Shown piece after piece: positions 25,812 to 34,906 of a stretch of DNA of 53,996 nucleotides. Position numbers and translations under genes: made by a program. The DNA is from Bacillus alveayuensis. Lineage in GTDB: Bacteria > Bacillota > Bacilli > Bacillales > Aeribacillaceae. Every line of letters begins with the position of its first letter. The stretch's first letter is position 1. The notes below the pieces were generated by a model that was given only the letters and a program-made list of their open reading frames with translations, was not told the DNA's origin and searched no databases. The stretch is taken from NCBI GenBank assembly GCA_030812955.1, contig JAUSTR010000016.1, positions 1 through 53,996 on the forward strand. Direction: 5' to 3'.

Positions 25812-26106
25812 AACAGCGAAGAAAAGGAGTAGTAGAAGAGAGCAATGACGAGAGAAGAGAGCTGTCTCCTAGGCTGAAAGGACAGCCGTCACTCTCTTTG
25901 AAAGTCACCTTGGAGCTTTGCTTTAGAAATGGCGGCCAGCCAAAGTATAGAGCAACGGATCTTCCGTTAGCAAGAAAAGTCATGTATTGACTTACTGAGT
26001 CTGTTTTCTGTGAGGAAAGCAGAGAAGCTGAGTGGTACCGCGAGATACTCGCCTCAGCAATCGATGTCCCCGTGTGGGCACATTCGATTGAGAGGCGATT
26101 TTTTTA
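25812..26106 (+). promoter_or_regulatory. T-box riboswitch 2 (ilvE leader)
   Basis: A close duplicate of the first leader, with the same stem I start and T-box AGTGGTACCGCG at 26031. Its specifier reads GTC (25888-25890, Val) followed by A. The terminator pairs CGCCTC with GAGGCG around an AATCGATG/CATTCGATT stem and ends in T7. Both terminators must be passed to reach ilvE. Confidence 0.93.
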
Positions 26107-26174
26107 TCCTTTGGGGCCTCGAGGGTAAAAAGTGAAATTTTCCATGATTAAATTTTTTGAAATTTAGTAAGATA

Positions 26175-26218
26175 GCGATATTTTTGAGCTGGGGAAATAT
26201 CGCCTTTCCATCTTTTTT
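26175..26218 (+). terminator. Extra hairpin between T-box 2 and ilvE
   Basis: GCGATATTT (26175-26183) pairs with AAATATCGC (26195-26203). CTTTCCATCTTTTTT follows. The T run is displaced by nine bases, so termination is only possible. Confidence 0.4.
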
Positions 26219-26254
26219 GAGACCAGTAGAAAATAAATTAAAGAGGTGTTCACC

Positions 26255-27325
26255 ATGAATCAAGTAATCGAGCTCATCCAAGCAGATGTTAAAAAACCTA
26301 AGCCAAAAGCTTCCGAATTAGGATTTGGGAAATATTTCACGGACCATATGTTTGTCTTGGATTATGAAAAAGAAAAAGGCTGGCACTCACCGCGTATCGC
26401 TCCGTATCAACCGTTAACGTTAGATCCATCTGCACTTGTCTTTCATTACGGTCAATCCGTTTTTGAGGGATTAAAAGCTTATCGGACAGAAGATGGTAGG
26501 GTTTTATTATTCCGACCAGAAAAAAACGTTCAGCGTTTAAATAATACTTGCAAACGGATGTGTATTCCTCCATTAGATGAGGAGCTTGTATTAGAAGGAT
26601 TACAGCAGTTAATTGAGATTGAAAAGGATTGGGTGCCAGATCAAGAAGGGACATCCCTTTATATTCGACCATTTATTATTGCAACAGAACCTTATTTAGG
26701 TGTAAGACCATCCAACTCCTATAAGTTTTTAATTATCTTATCACCGGTTGGCGCCTATTACGCAGGACAATTATCACCTGTTAAAATTTATGTAGAAAAT
26801 GATTATGTCCGTGCGATCAAAGGTGGAGTAGGACATGTTAAAACATCTGGAAACTATGCAGCAAGCCTTTTAGCGCAGAAAAAGGCCGAAGAATTAGGAT
26901 ACGACCAGGTTTTATGGTTAGATGGAAGAGAGAGAAAATATGTAGAAGAAGTTGGAAGTATGAATATTTTCTTCAAAATAAATGGCGAAGTTTTCACACC
27001 AAAATTAAACGGAAGCATTTTAAGTGGGATTACTAGAGATTCTGTTATCGAGTTGTTGAAAGATTGGGGAGTTACCGTTAGAGAAGAGAGAATAGCCATT
27101 GAGGATATTTATACAGCTTATACGAAAGGAGAATTGGAGGAAGTATTTGGAACAGGAACGGCTGCGGTCATTTCCCCTGTCGGTGAATTAAATTGGAACA
27201 ATCATAAAATGATCGTCAATAATTTCGAAACGGGAGAATTTTCTTTAAAGCTTTATCATGCCATTACAAATATTCAATATGGTAAAGCACACGATAAATT
27301 TGGTTGGACGGTAGAAATTAAATAA
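26255..27325 (+). CDS. ilvE: Branched-chain amino-acid aminotransferase
   Basis: PLP enzyme of fold type IV that interconverts Leu, Ile and Val with their 2-keto acids. 356 residues, the length of B. subtilis IlvE (YbgE). The Schiff-base lysine is Lys196 in GGVGHVKTSGNYAAS. Other family parts are the N-terminal YGQSVFEGLKAYR and GTGTAAVISPV near 305. ATG 26255 follows AAAGAGGTG at good spacing; a GTG nine bases upstream lies inside that site. Regulated by the tandem T-boxes, that is by charging of branched-chain tRNAs, with a promoter at 25436. Confidence 0.95.
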   Translation: MNQVIELIQADVKKPKPKASELGFGKYFTDHMFVLDYEKEKGWHSPRIAPYQPLTLDPSALVFHYGQSVFEGLKAYRTEDGRVLLFRPEKNVQRLNNTCKRMCIPPLDEELVLEGLQQLIEIEKDWVPDQEGTSLYIRPFIIATEPYLGVRPSNSYKFLIILSPVGAYYAGQLSPVKIYVENDYVRAIKGGVGHVKTSGNYAASLLAQKKAEELGYDQVLWLDGRERKYVEEVGSMNIFFKINGEVFTPKLNGSILSGITRDSVIELLKDWGVTVREERIAIEDIYTAYTKGELEEVFGTGTAAVISPVGELNWNNHKMIVNNFETGEFSLKLYHAITNIQYGKAHDKFGWTVEIK

Positions 27326-27367
27326 CCCTTTCATTTCATATGAACAATTTTCTTGGACTAAAAAGAA

Positions 27368-27408
27368 CCTCTCGAAAGGATCGTGCTTCCTTTGAGAGGA
27401 TTTTTTGT
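27368..27408 (+). terminator. ilvE terminator
   Basis: CCTCTCGAAAGGA / TCCTTTGAGAGG and T6. The stem is long and nearly perfect. Confidence 0.92.
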
Positions 27409-27646
27409 TGTTTAGGACGCTGTCCGTACGTCCAAACGAATTATAAATTTACAACTTGTGGACAACATTGTTCATAGTTGGTTTGCGTCTAGCTCCGGGT
27501 GTTAGCGGCATCAATTTTCCCATTTCTTCCGTACGGTCTGTCAGAGCTTTTGTTCTTTGTACAGGAATTCAGAATTTTTCATCACAATCCTTTTGTATAT
27601 GGTAACATGGTTCTATAAGATGTTTGATTTAGAAAGGAGTACTTTC

Positions 27647-28447
27647 ATGATTAAAGCAGTATTTTTTGATTTGGACGATACATTATTGTGGGATGAAAAA
27701 AGTGTGAGTGAAGCGTTTAATGCAACGTGTCTCATCGCAAAGGAAAAGTATGACGTAGATCCAAATGAGTTAGAAAAAGCAGTTCGACAAAAGGCAAAAG
27801 AGCTTTACGAATCTTACGAGACCTATCCATATGTCGCGATGATTGGCATTAATCCATTTGAAGCACTTTGGTCGAATTTTAGTGAACCGAAGGATGACAA
27901 CTTAATGAAATTAAAGGAATTAGCTCCAAACTATCGAAAAGAGGCTTGGAAGAGAGGTCTCGAAGCAGTTGGGATTAATGATTCAGATTTAGCCATTCAA
28001 TTATCTGAACAGTTTCCGATTGAGCGGAGAAAAAGACCTATTGTTTATGAGGAAACATTTAAGTTGTTAGATCAATTAAAGGAAAAATATGATTTATTAT
28101 TATTAACAAATGGTGATCCGAGTTTGCAAAAAGAAAAAATTTCTAGTGTCCCTAGACTTTCATCCTACTTTTCACATATCATGATTTCAGGAGAATTTGG
28201 AAGAGGAAAGCCAGATCCTAGCATTTTCCGTCATGCTTTATCGTTAATGAATGTTCATGAGCATGAAGTAATCATGGTTGGAGATAAGTTAAGCACGGAT
28301 ATATTAGGGGCCGTTAAAACGAATATCAAATCGGTTTGGATTAATCGGAAGAAGTTAGAGCCATATATGGATGTTAAGCCAAGTTATGAAATCCATCACC
28401 TTGAAGAACTGGTCGATATTTTAGAAAAAGAACTAATAAATGGTTAG
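27647..28447 (+). CDS. HAD-superfamily hydrolase (YsaA/YjjG-like)
   Basis: 266 residues. Motif I FFDLDDTL with nucleophile Asp8 and acid Asp10; a helical cap at about 20-110; motif II LLLTNG near 155; motif III Lys in [10 protein letters not shown] near 190; motif [13 protein letters not shown] near 210. Likely a phosphatase of small metabolites or nucleotides; substrate unknown. AAAGGAG precedes ATG 27647; the longer frame from 27557 is leader. Between ilvE and this gene (27409-27646) only small inverted repeats are seen. Confidence 0.88.
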   Translation: MIKAVFFDLDDTLLWDEKSVSEAFNATCLIAKEKYDVDPNELEKAVRQKAKELYESYETYPYVAMIGINPFEALWSNFSEPKDDNLMKLKELAPNYRKEAWKRGLEAVGINDSDLAIQLSEQFPIERRKRPIVYEETFKLLDQLKEKYDLLLLTNGDPSLQKEKISSVPRLSSYFSHIMISGEFGRGKPDPSIFRHALSLMNVHEHEVIMVGDKLSTDILGAVKTNIKSVWINRKKLEPYMDVKPSYEIHHLEELVDILEKELING

Positions 28448-28509
28448 ATGTAAAAAAACTATATCATTGTTGCAATAATACTATCGTTTTAAATGAGGGT
28501 TTAGCAAAT

Positions 28510-28550
28510 AAGCTGGGGAATTCCCCCAGCTTAAGATCCGCTTTATTTTT
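28510..28550 (+). terminator. Probable terminator after the HAD gene
   Basis: AAGCTGGGG / CCCCCAGCTT is a compact near-palindrome. TTTATTTTTTA follows ten bases later. Confidence 0.55.
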
Positions 28551-28552
28551 TA

Positions 28553-28746
28553 GGCTCTTTTCTAAAAGATTGTTGCTTTACTATGCGATAGCTTTTCGAC
28601 TGTCAGGCAAGCGATATGCTTGCTACACGCTAAAGCGTGACGTGAACCGAACAAAAGGAGATGGTCGGACAAACATAATTTATCCGACCACGTGCTTTGT
28701 TCGGATCATGGCCAGTCGAAAAGTACCAAAGCTTACGAAAACAGCC
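28553..28746 (+). mobile_element. ISL3-like miniature element, long form (R4, 194 bp)
   Basis: Ends GGCTCTTTTCTAAAAGATTG and GCTTACGAAAACAGCC. Perfect 8-bp target duplication ATTTTTTA (28545-28552 and 28747-28754). The interior folds as one long imperfect hairpin: CCGAACAAA/TTTGTTCGG encloses GGTCGGACAAA/TTTATCCGACC. It sits 54 bases before the ketoacyl synthase start. Confidence 0.87.
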
Positions 28747-28800
28747 ATTTTTTAAAAAGCGTTTTAATAAGCATTTTTTATCTAGGTGAGAGGGAAGTGT

Positions 28801-29988
28801 ATGAATAATATTTGTGTAACAGGATACGGTATTATCACTCACAAAGTGGAAAACTCAATCGATTTTAAAAACGTTTTAGAAAAGGGCATCTGCTTATGGC
28901 AGAACTATCCACACCCGTATCAACATGAGATCCTAAAGGCAGCGGTCATTGAAAACGATTATGATACAGTTTCAGGTCAAAGGATTGCACGTTACCCTCG
29001 TGCTGCACGATTAGCAATAGCAGCTGCTCATGAGGCGTTAGAAATGGCAGATTTATTGGATGATCAAGTAAACCGAAAGAGAATTGGAGTTGTCATCGGT
29101 TCATCATGTGGGGTTATTTTTGAAATCGAGAAAACAATGAAAGAGACATTCAAAAGAGGATTACACCGTCTCCGACCAACAACCGTTGGTGCTTTAAACA
29201 ATAATAGCATTACGACAGCCATTTCTTCATTCTTTCGCTTTCATGGTCCGAGTTTTACGATTTCGAATAGCTGCACATCAAGCATTGATGCTATTTTACT
29301 AGGAAAAATGCTAATTGAAACAGGTCAATTAGATTGTTGTATTGTCGGTGGGATAGATACAGCAGTTTGTGACATTGTAATGGGTGGATTTTTAAAGCTT
29401 AATCTATTATTAAAGGATTCGTCAAATGTCGAAAACAGTGGACCGTTTGGGGAAAGCAATCAATTTGTTTTATCTGAAGGTGCAGGAATTCTTTTGTTAG
29501 AAAGTCAAGAGCATGCCATGAAGCGTGGTGCTAAAATTTTTGGATATGTCGAAAGGGGGGCCATGTCCCAAGATGCTGTCTCTATATTTCATTCTGATCA
29601 AAGTGGAAATCATATGATATCCATTGTAGAAAAAGTGGTTGGGGATCAACCCATCACATATATTAATAGTCAAGCGTTAGGATTAAAAGAAAATGATCAG
29701 ATTGAAGAATACGTTTATAAGAAAATTTTTGACCCTAATGTACTGATTACATCAATTAAAGGCATGATCGGCCATGCCCTTGGAGCATCGGGTGTTTTGC
29801 AATGTATTTCAGCACTATTAAGTTTTCAGTACGGATTTATTCCTCCAACAATACATACAAAAAAATCTAAAACAAAAGACTTTCCTATCGTAGCCTCTAC
29901 TATATATCGACAAGTAGATCGTGTATTGATCACGTCACATGGTTATGGAGGCAATAATTCCTGTTTATTATTATCTAGGAATATGTGA
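28801..29988 (+). CDS. Beta-ketoacyl synthase-like protein with Cys-Gln-His triad
   Basis: 395 residues, FabF-type thiolase fold. Nucleophile Cys158 (SNSCTSSIDA), Lys320 and His325 (SIKGMIGHALGASG) are in place. The first catalytic His, normally in N-A-H-G-T, is replaced: the segment reads YINSQALGLKEND, with Gln291 at the His position. In FabB/FabF that His supports malonyl decarboxylation, so this protein may be an acyl-transfer or condensation variant, or a partner subunit. No acyl carrier protein, ketoreductase or acyltransferase gene lies nearby. GAGAGGG precedes ATG 28801. A kinase gene follows after 13 bases, probably in one operon. Confidence 0.87.
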   Translation: MNNICVTGYGIITHKVENSIDFKNVLEKGICLWQNYPHPYQHEILKAAVIENDYDTVSGQRIARYPRAARLAIAAAHEALEMADLLDDQVNRKRIGVVIGSSCGVIFEIEKTMKETFKRGLHRLRPTTVGALNNNSITTAISSFFRFHGPSFTISNSCTSSIDAILLGKMLIETGQLDCCIVGGIDTAVCDIVMGGFLKLNLLLKDSSNVENSGPFGESNQFVLSEGAGILLLESQEHAMKRGAKIFGYVERGAMSQDAVSIFHSDQSGNHMISIVEKVVGDQPITYINSQALGLKENDQIEEYVYKKIFDPNVLITSIKGMIGHALGASGVLQCISALLSFQYGFIPPTIHTKKSKTKDFPIVASTIYRQVDRVLITSHGYGGNNSCLLLSRNM

Positions 29989-30001
29989 CGGGAGGCCGAT
30001 T

Positions 30002-31729
30002 ATGTATTTTTTGATGCTGTTATCCATGTCATTCATACCTTTAGTATTATTTATATTTATCTATGTGAATAAAAAATTGAGAATGTCAAAACCGTTAGCT
30101 ATTTTTCTACTTTTATTATTTTTATGGAATGTTGACGTTGTTGTGTTATTTGGTCAAAACATTTTCGATAAGCAGATGATTTTACGGCTCTTTCAAATTT
30201 TTCGTATAGGATCCATTATGTTAATGCCTTTGATGTACTACTTTAACTTATCGATAATAAAGAACTTAGATGAACGGCAATTTAAGTTGAAGTTTTTGAT
30301 TAATCAAAAACTTTTTATGATTTTTCTCCTTTATAGCTTTGCTGTTTATATCATTAATTTTACAGAGTATGGTGTTGGTGGGTTGCAATTAATAAAAAGT
30401 ACAGCCTTTTTCCCGGAATATTATTATCCTATTTATGGACGGTTGCATATTCTTTATTACATAAATGTCATTATAGGATTTATCAACACTTTTTTATTAC
30501 TTTTTTTAACGACAAAATTAAAAAAAAATTACTATCGAACGCTCTGCATTTATATTGTGTTATCTTCCTTATTAGTGTTTATAAATGGGGTCTTAACCGG
30601 GTTTAATATTTTACCACTCCCGATTTCAATCTTAAATGCTGTATTTGTGACGATCGTCATTTTTAGTGCTTATTTTTATATTCAAAACCAAATGATTCAA
30701 AAAATGAATAACGAATTGTTAGATCAGAAAAATTTCCTGCAAACCATTATTGACGCCAATCCGAATTATATATATGTGAAAGATATTTATGGCAACTATA
30801 TTATTGTGAACAAAGCATACGCATTGGATTTTGGCAGCAAAATAGATGCTCCTATTATCAATTATTTAACACAACGAAACATGAATATGAAAAAAATGAA
30901 AACATACGAAAAATGTGTAAAAGATCGTCAAGGGATGGATCGATATTTTGAAGTTACTGAAATCCCGTTTTTTACGAGCAAGGAAGAGCAATATATTTTA
31001 TATATCGAAAATGACATTACACAACGATTAAAGGAAGAGGAATTTATTCGGAAATCGGAAAAACTAAGTGTCGTTGGCGAACTAGCTGCAGGAGTTGCCC
31101 ACGAAATTAGAAATCCCCTTACCTCATTAAAAGGATTCATTCAGTTGGTCAAAAGTGATGATAACGATCTTGATAAAAAGAACTTTTATTTGGATATAAT
31201 GTCAAACGAATTAGACCGTATTAATGAAGTGATTAATGAATTGTTATTGCTTTCGAAACCGCAAGCAGATGTTTTGAAAAAAATCGATATCTTGAAAATT
31301 TTAAAGGATGTAAAAATTCTTTTAGACACAACGGCTGTCGCACAAAATATAAACATTCACATTCAATCTGAAACAGACATCCCCACAATTGAAGGCGCAG
31401 GAAATCAAATTAAACAAGTATTAATAAATATTGTCAAAAATGCAGTGGAGGCCTTGCCGAATGGTGGACAAATTGATATTTCCGTGAAACGCCTAAGGGA
31501 GCCAAAAATAAAAATTGAGGTGGCTGATAATGGAGTTGGGATTCCTGAAGAACGAATAAAAAAAATGGGGGAGCCATTTTATACAACAAAGGAAAAAGGG
31601 ACAGGTCTTGGTTTAACTGTATGCGCCCGTATTGTAAAGCGACACAATGGAGAGCTCCATTTTGAAAGTGAGCTTGGAAAGGGTACAAAAGTGCATATCA
31701 TTTTACCTATTCAGCAACAAAGGACGTAA
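30002..31729 (+). CDS. 7TM-PAS sensor histidine kinase (sporulation-kinase-like)
   Basis: 575 residues. About seven or eight membrane helices in residues 1-228 form a HisKA_7TM-like input region. A PAS domain follows at about 245-345 (FLQTIIDANPNYIYVKDIYG). The HisKA H-box is AAGVAHEIRNPLTSLKGFIQ with phospho-acceptor His367. The ATPase domain has NIVKNAVEAL, DNGVGIPEE and GTGLGLTV. The H-box is very like that of B. subtilis KinA-KinE, and no response regulator is adjacent, so phosphotransfer to Spo0F is plausible but inferred. GGGAGG precedes ATG 30002. Paired with the ketoacyl synthase gene upstream. Confidence 0.9.
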   Translation: MYFLMLLSMSFIPLVLFIFIYVNKKLRMSKPLAIFLLLLFLWNVDVVVLFGQNIFDKQMILRLFQIFRIGSIMLMPLMYYFNLSIIKNLDERQFKLKFLINQKLFMIFLLYSFAVYIINFTEYGVGGLQLIKSTAFFPEYYYPIYGRLHILYYINVIIGFINTFLLLFLTTKLKKNYYRTLCIYIVLSSLLVFINGVLTGFNILPLPISILNAVFVTIVIFSAYFYIQNQMIQKMNNELLDQKNFLQTIIDANPNYIYVKDIYGNYIIVNKAYALDFGSKIDAPIINYLTQRNMNMKKMKTYEKCVKDRQGMDRYFEVTEIPFFTSKEEQYILYIENDITQRLKEEEFIRKSEKLSVVGELAAGVAHEIRNPLTSLKGFIQLVKSDDNDLDKKNFYLDIMSNELDRINEVINELLLLSKPQADVLKKIDILKILKDVKILLDTTAVAQNINIHIQSETDIPTIEGAGNQIKQVLINIVKNAVEALPNGGQIDISVKRLREPKIKIEVADNGVGIPEERIKKMGEPFYTTKEKGTGLGLTVCARIVKRHNGELHFESELGKGTKVHIILPIQQQRT

Positions 31730-31758
31730 ATGGTTATGAAAGTACTTTCGGTATTCGT

Positions 31759-31795
31759 AAAAAGCTTGTCGCCATTTTGTCGACAAGCTTTTTAT
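31759..31795. terminator. Bidirectional terminator (kinase / thioredoxin-like gene)
   Basis: AAAAGCTTGTCG / CGACAAGCTTTT with a nine-base loop. T runs occur on both strands, so it can serve the two convergent genes. Confidence 0.9.
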
Positions 31796-31814
31796 AAATT
31801 GAATTTTCTAGGCG

Positions 31815-32138
31815 CTAGCCGAGGTGTTCCTTTAAAAAGCCCCTTACTTCCTCAGGTGTTTTCGCATTGGCGCTATGAAGATGAGCTGTTTTTTCACCGT
31901 TTTTAAAGATTAAAATGCTTGGGATTCCCATCACTTGATATTTTTCTGCGAGCTCAGGAAATTCATCACGGTTGATTTCAAACCATTCATATTGGCTATA
32001 TTCCTCAAGAATATCACCGATAAACATATTCATTCGAGTACAATCTGGACACCAATTTGCGTAAAATTTAATGAGAATTTCTTTTTCACTCGAGATCAAT
32101 TGTTCGAATTGTTCCACTGACGTAATTGCTTTCATCAT
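31815..32138 (-). CDS. ydbP: Thioredoxin-like protein YdbP
   Basis: 107 residues, thioredoxin fold with active site Cys30-Pro-Asp-Cys33 (FYANWCPDCTRM) rather than CGPC, and cis-Pro in MGIPSILIF. It matches B. subtilis YdbP, which also lies next to ddl. A cytoplasmic dithiol protein with unknown client. AGGAGG precedes two in-frame ATGs (32138 and 32135); either may be used. Confidence 0.92.
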   Translation of the reverse strand: MMKAITSVEQFEQLISSEKEILIKFYANWCPDCTRMNMFIGDILEEYSQYEWFEINRDEFPELAEKYQVMGIPSILIFKNGEKTAHLHSANAKTPEEVRGFLKEHLG

Positions 32139-32340
32139 ACAAACCTCCTTATTCTATACATATTGTAATACATTTTTCTGCTTACGTGAAAAATCTTGTC
32201 ATATATGAATTTTAAATGGAATGTTATAAAAGGAACAGATAACAAAACAAACTTGAAAATGATACAATAATACAGAAAATGAAATTATGCAAGTGATTAG
32301 ATTTAAACTGTGCAGCCTTTTATATTAGGGAGGAAAAAGA

Positions 32341-33426
32341 ATGAAAGTAAAATTAGGGCTTGTTTATGGGGGAAAATCTGCAGAACATAAAGTATCATTG
32401 CAAACGGCGCTTGCTGTTATTAAGGCTCTTGATACAAGTAAATTTGATATACATCCTATTTATATTACCGAACAAGGGCGATGGATTCGTGGAAAGCAAT
32501 TATCTGAACCGGTTGAAGATGTCAGAACGCTTCAGCTTCAAGAAGCTGGTGAAACCATTTCTCCAGTAGCATTAAATCAGCAATTATTCCCTAATTCCAA
32601 ACGTGAACATGGGGAGTCGATTGATGTCATATTTCCGTTATTACACGGTCCGAACGGCGAAGACGGGACCATTCAAGGAATGCTTGAATTGTTAAACATT
32701 CCTTATGTTGGTAATGGTGTTTTAGCTTCTGCAGCGGGAATGGATAAAGTGATTATGAAAAACCTTTTCGCACAAGCGGGCTTGGAACAGGCAAAATATG
32801 TATGGTTGATTCGCAGTGAATGGGAAAAGAATCCTGAAGCAGCTTATCAAAAAGTGGAAGATGTGTTAGGCTATCCATGCTTTGTAAAACCAGCGAATTT
32901 AGGATCCAGCGTTGGAATTAATAAAGCTAAAGATCGTCAATCACTGATTAAAGCAGTTGTAGAAGCCTTTGAATTTGATCGTAAAATTGTTATCGAGGAA
33001 GCCGTTTCTGGGCGTGAGGTGGAAATAGGCATCATCGGTAATGATGAACCAGTCTGTTCAGTAGTTGGAGAAATTGTTCCGAAAAAAGAGTTTTATGATT
33101 ATAAGGCGAAATATGAAGATGGGGACACGGAGTTAGTGATTCCGGCAGACATTACGGAAGACGAATATAAAAAGATAAAAGAAATGGCAATGAAAGCCTT
33201 TAAAGCCATTGATGGATCAGGTCTTGTTCGGGCTGATTTCTTTTTAAAGGAGGATGGCACGCCTTTCATTAACGAGGTAAATACAATGCCTGGATTTACT
33301 CCATTTAGTATGTTCCCTCTATTATGGAAGCATAGTGGGATCGAATATTCTGAACTAATTGAGAAGCTTGTTCAGCTTGGCCTCGAACGACATCAAGAAA
33401 AACAGCAAATCAAACATACGCTTTAA
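32341..33426 (+). CDS. ddl: D-alanine-D-alanine ligase
   Basis: ATP-grasp enzyme making the D-Ala-D-Ala dipeptide for peptidoglycan. 361 residues. The N-terminal [16 protein letters not shown] carries the Glu that binds the first D-Ala; the central [20 protein letters not shown], the ATP-binding [11 protein letters not shown] and the C-terminal metal site [18 protein letters not shown] are all present. GGGAGG precedes the ATG. Transcribed with murF, whose product attaches the dipeptide to the UDP-MurNAc-tripeptide. Confidence 0.97.
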   Translation: MKVKLGLVYGGKSAEHKVSLQTALAVIKALDTSKFDIHPIYITEQGRWIRGKQLSEPVEDVRTLQLQEAGETISPVALNQQLFPNSKREHGESIDVIFPLLHGPNGEDGTIQGMLELLNIPYVGNGVLASAAGMDKVIMKNLFAQAGLEQAKYVWLIRSEWEKNPEAAYQKVEDVLGYPCFVKPANLGSSVGINKAKDRQSLIKAVVEAFEFDRKIVIEEAVSGREVEIGIIGNDEPVCSVVGEIVPKKEFYDYKAKYEDGDTELVIPADITEDEYKKIKEMAMKAFKAIDGSGLVRADFFLKEDGTPFINEVNTMPGFTPFSMFPLLWKHSGIEYSELIEKLVQLGLERHQEKQQIKHTL

Positions 33427-33433
33427 TATTTAT

Positions 33434-33473
33434 ATAGAAACACTATTCCTAAGAAGGAGGGTAGTGTTTCTTC
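33434..33473 (+). terminator. Hairpin between ddl and murF
   Basis: GAAACACTA / TAGTGTTTC with a long purine-rich loop and TTCTTC after it. Weak; probably attenuating rather than a full stop. Confidence 0.4.
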
Positions 33474-33499
33474 ATCGTTTTGAAAGGAGAAGCAATGAT

Positions 33500-34864
33500 A
33501 TGATTAAACGGATGTTTTCTTCCATTCAGCATATGGTGGCTGGAACTAGTCATATGGATGCGGACATTGAAATTAAGGGAGTTACGACCGATTCACGAAA
33601 CGTTGCAAAGGGCAACCTGTTTATCCCACTTATTGGTGAAAAATTCAATGGCCATGAATTTGTGGAAAAAGCGTTTGCGAATGGTGCAGCAGCAGCTTTA
33701 TGGGCAAAAGGTGAACCTAATCCTCCTAAAGGTAAACCAATTATTTTCGTAGAGGACACGCTTGTTGCCTTGCAAAAGCTTGCCGAAAGTTATTTGCGTG
33801 AAGTCAATCCAAAGGTAGTTGCCATCACTGGGAGCAACGGCAAAACGACCACGAAGGACCTAGTGGACTCTGTCCTATCAACAACGTATCACGTACATAA
33901 AACAGAGGGTAACTTCAATAATCATATCGGTCTCCCTCTTACGGTTTTAAATATGCCGCCACATACGGAAGCAGCTGTTTTAGAGATGGGGATGAGCGGA
34001 AGAGGAGAAATTGAGCTTTTATCGCAAATAGCCAAGCCAGATATTGCGGTTATTACAAACATTGGTGAAGCTCATTTAATGGACTTAGGATCGCGGGAAG
34101 CGATTGCAGAAGCAAAGCTTGAAATTGTAAGAGGGCTAAAGGAAGATGGGGTCTTTATTTATCACGGTGATGAAGAGCTTTTACGAAATAAAATTCATTC
34201 TTTTTATACGAAAACATTTGGTGAGTCCAAGCAAAATGACATATACCCAATATCCATTACGCAAACTGAAAACGGCACAGAATTTGTTTGCAATGGCTTT
34301 AAAAACCAAAAATTTTTCATTCCAATATTAGGACGTCATAATGTGATGAATGCATTGGTAGCCGTGTTAGCAGGACAATTATTGAACGTAGCTCCAGAGA
34401 ACATCGAAAAAGGGTTAAAAAATGTTGAGATGAGCAGCATGAGACTCGAAATGGTCAAGGCTGACAGCGGTTTGACCATCATTAATGATGCTTACAATGC
34501 TAGTCCTACTTCGATGAAGGCAGCTATTCAGCTAGTACGGGACATGACAGGATTTAGCCAAAAGATCCTTGTGCTTGGAGATATGCTAGAGTTAGGTGAA
34601 CAGGAAATATCATTTCATATAGAGGTTGGAAAAACGTTAGAGGATGCTGGGATTGATCATTTATTTACGTATGGTGAGCTAGGGAAAGAAATTGCCAATG
34701 GTGCTAAAGATTTTATGGATGAAAGCCGCATTCATGTGTTTTTAGATAAGCAAAAATTAATTGAAACATTGAGAAAGATGGTAACACCGAATGATCTTGT
34801 TCTTGTAAAGGCTTCACGAGGAATGAAATTAGAGGAAGTAGTCCATGCTTTAGCTAAAGGCTAA
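33500..34864 (+). CDS. murF: UDP-MurNAc-tripeptide:D-Ala-D-Ala ligase
   Basis: 454 residues. Adds D-Ala-D-Ala to UDP-MurNAc-tripeptide, the last cytoplasmic step before MraY. N-terminal substrate domain with TTDSRNV; ATP loop GSNGKTT at 111-117; central NNHIGLPLTVL and EMGMSGRGEI; C-terminal INDAYNASPTSMKAA and VLGDMLELG. AAAGGAGAAG lies before ATG 33500, which also gives the family N terminus MIKRMFSSI; a frame from 33359 overlaps ddl and is rejected. Confidence 0.97.
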   Translation: MIKRMFSSIQHMVAGTSHMDADIEIKGVTTDSRNVAKGNLFIPLIGEKFNGHEFVEKAFANGAAAALWAKGEPNPPKGKPIIFVEDTLVALQKLAESYLREVNPKVVAITGSNGKTTTKDLVDSVLSTTYHVHKTEGNFNNHIGLPLTVLNMPPHTEAAVLEMGMSGRGEIELLSQIAKPDIAVITNIGEAHLMDLGSREAIAEAKLEIVRGLKEDGVFIYHGDEELLRNKIHSFYTKTFGESKQNDIYPISITQTENGTEFVCNGFKNQKFFIPILGRHNVMNALVAVLAGQLLNVAPENIEKGLKNVEMSSMRLEMVKADSGLTIINDAYNASPTSMKAAIQLVRDMTGFSQKILVLGDMLELGEQEISFHIEVGKTLEDAGIDHLFTYGELGKEIANGAKDFMDESRIHVFLDKQKLIETLRKMVTPNDLVLVKASRGMKLEEVVHALAKG

Positions 34865-34906
34865 TTCTAATATGGAAAGAGACGAAAAGCAAGGGGGTTA
34901 TTCCTC

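Noticed and set aside
25582-25983. 133-codon minus-strand frame across the ilvE leader
   Set aside because: It is the antisense of the two T-box leaders; its internal repeat only mirrors the T-box duplication.
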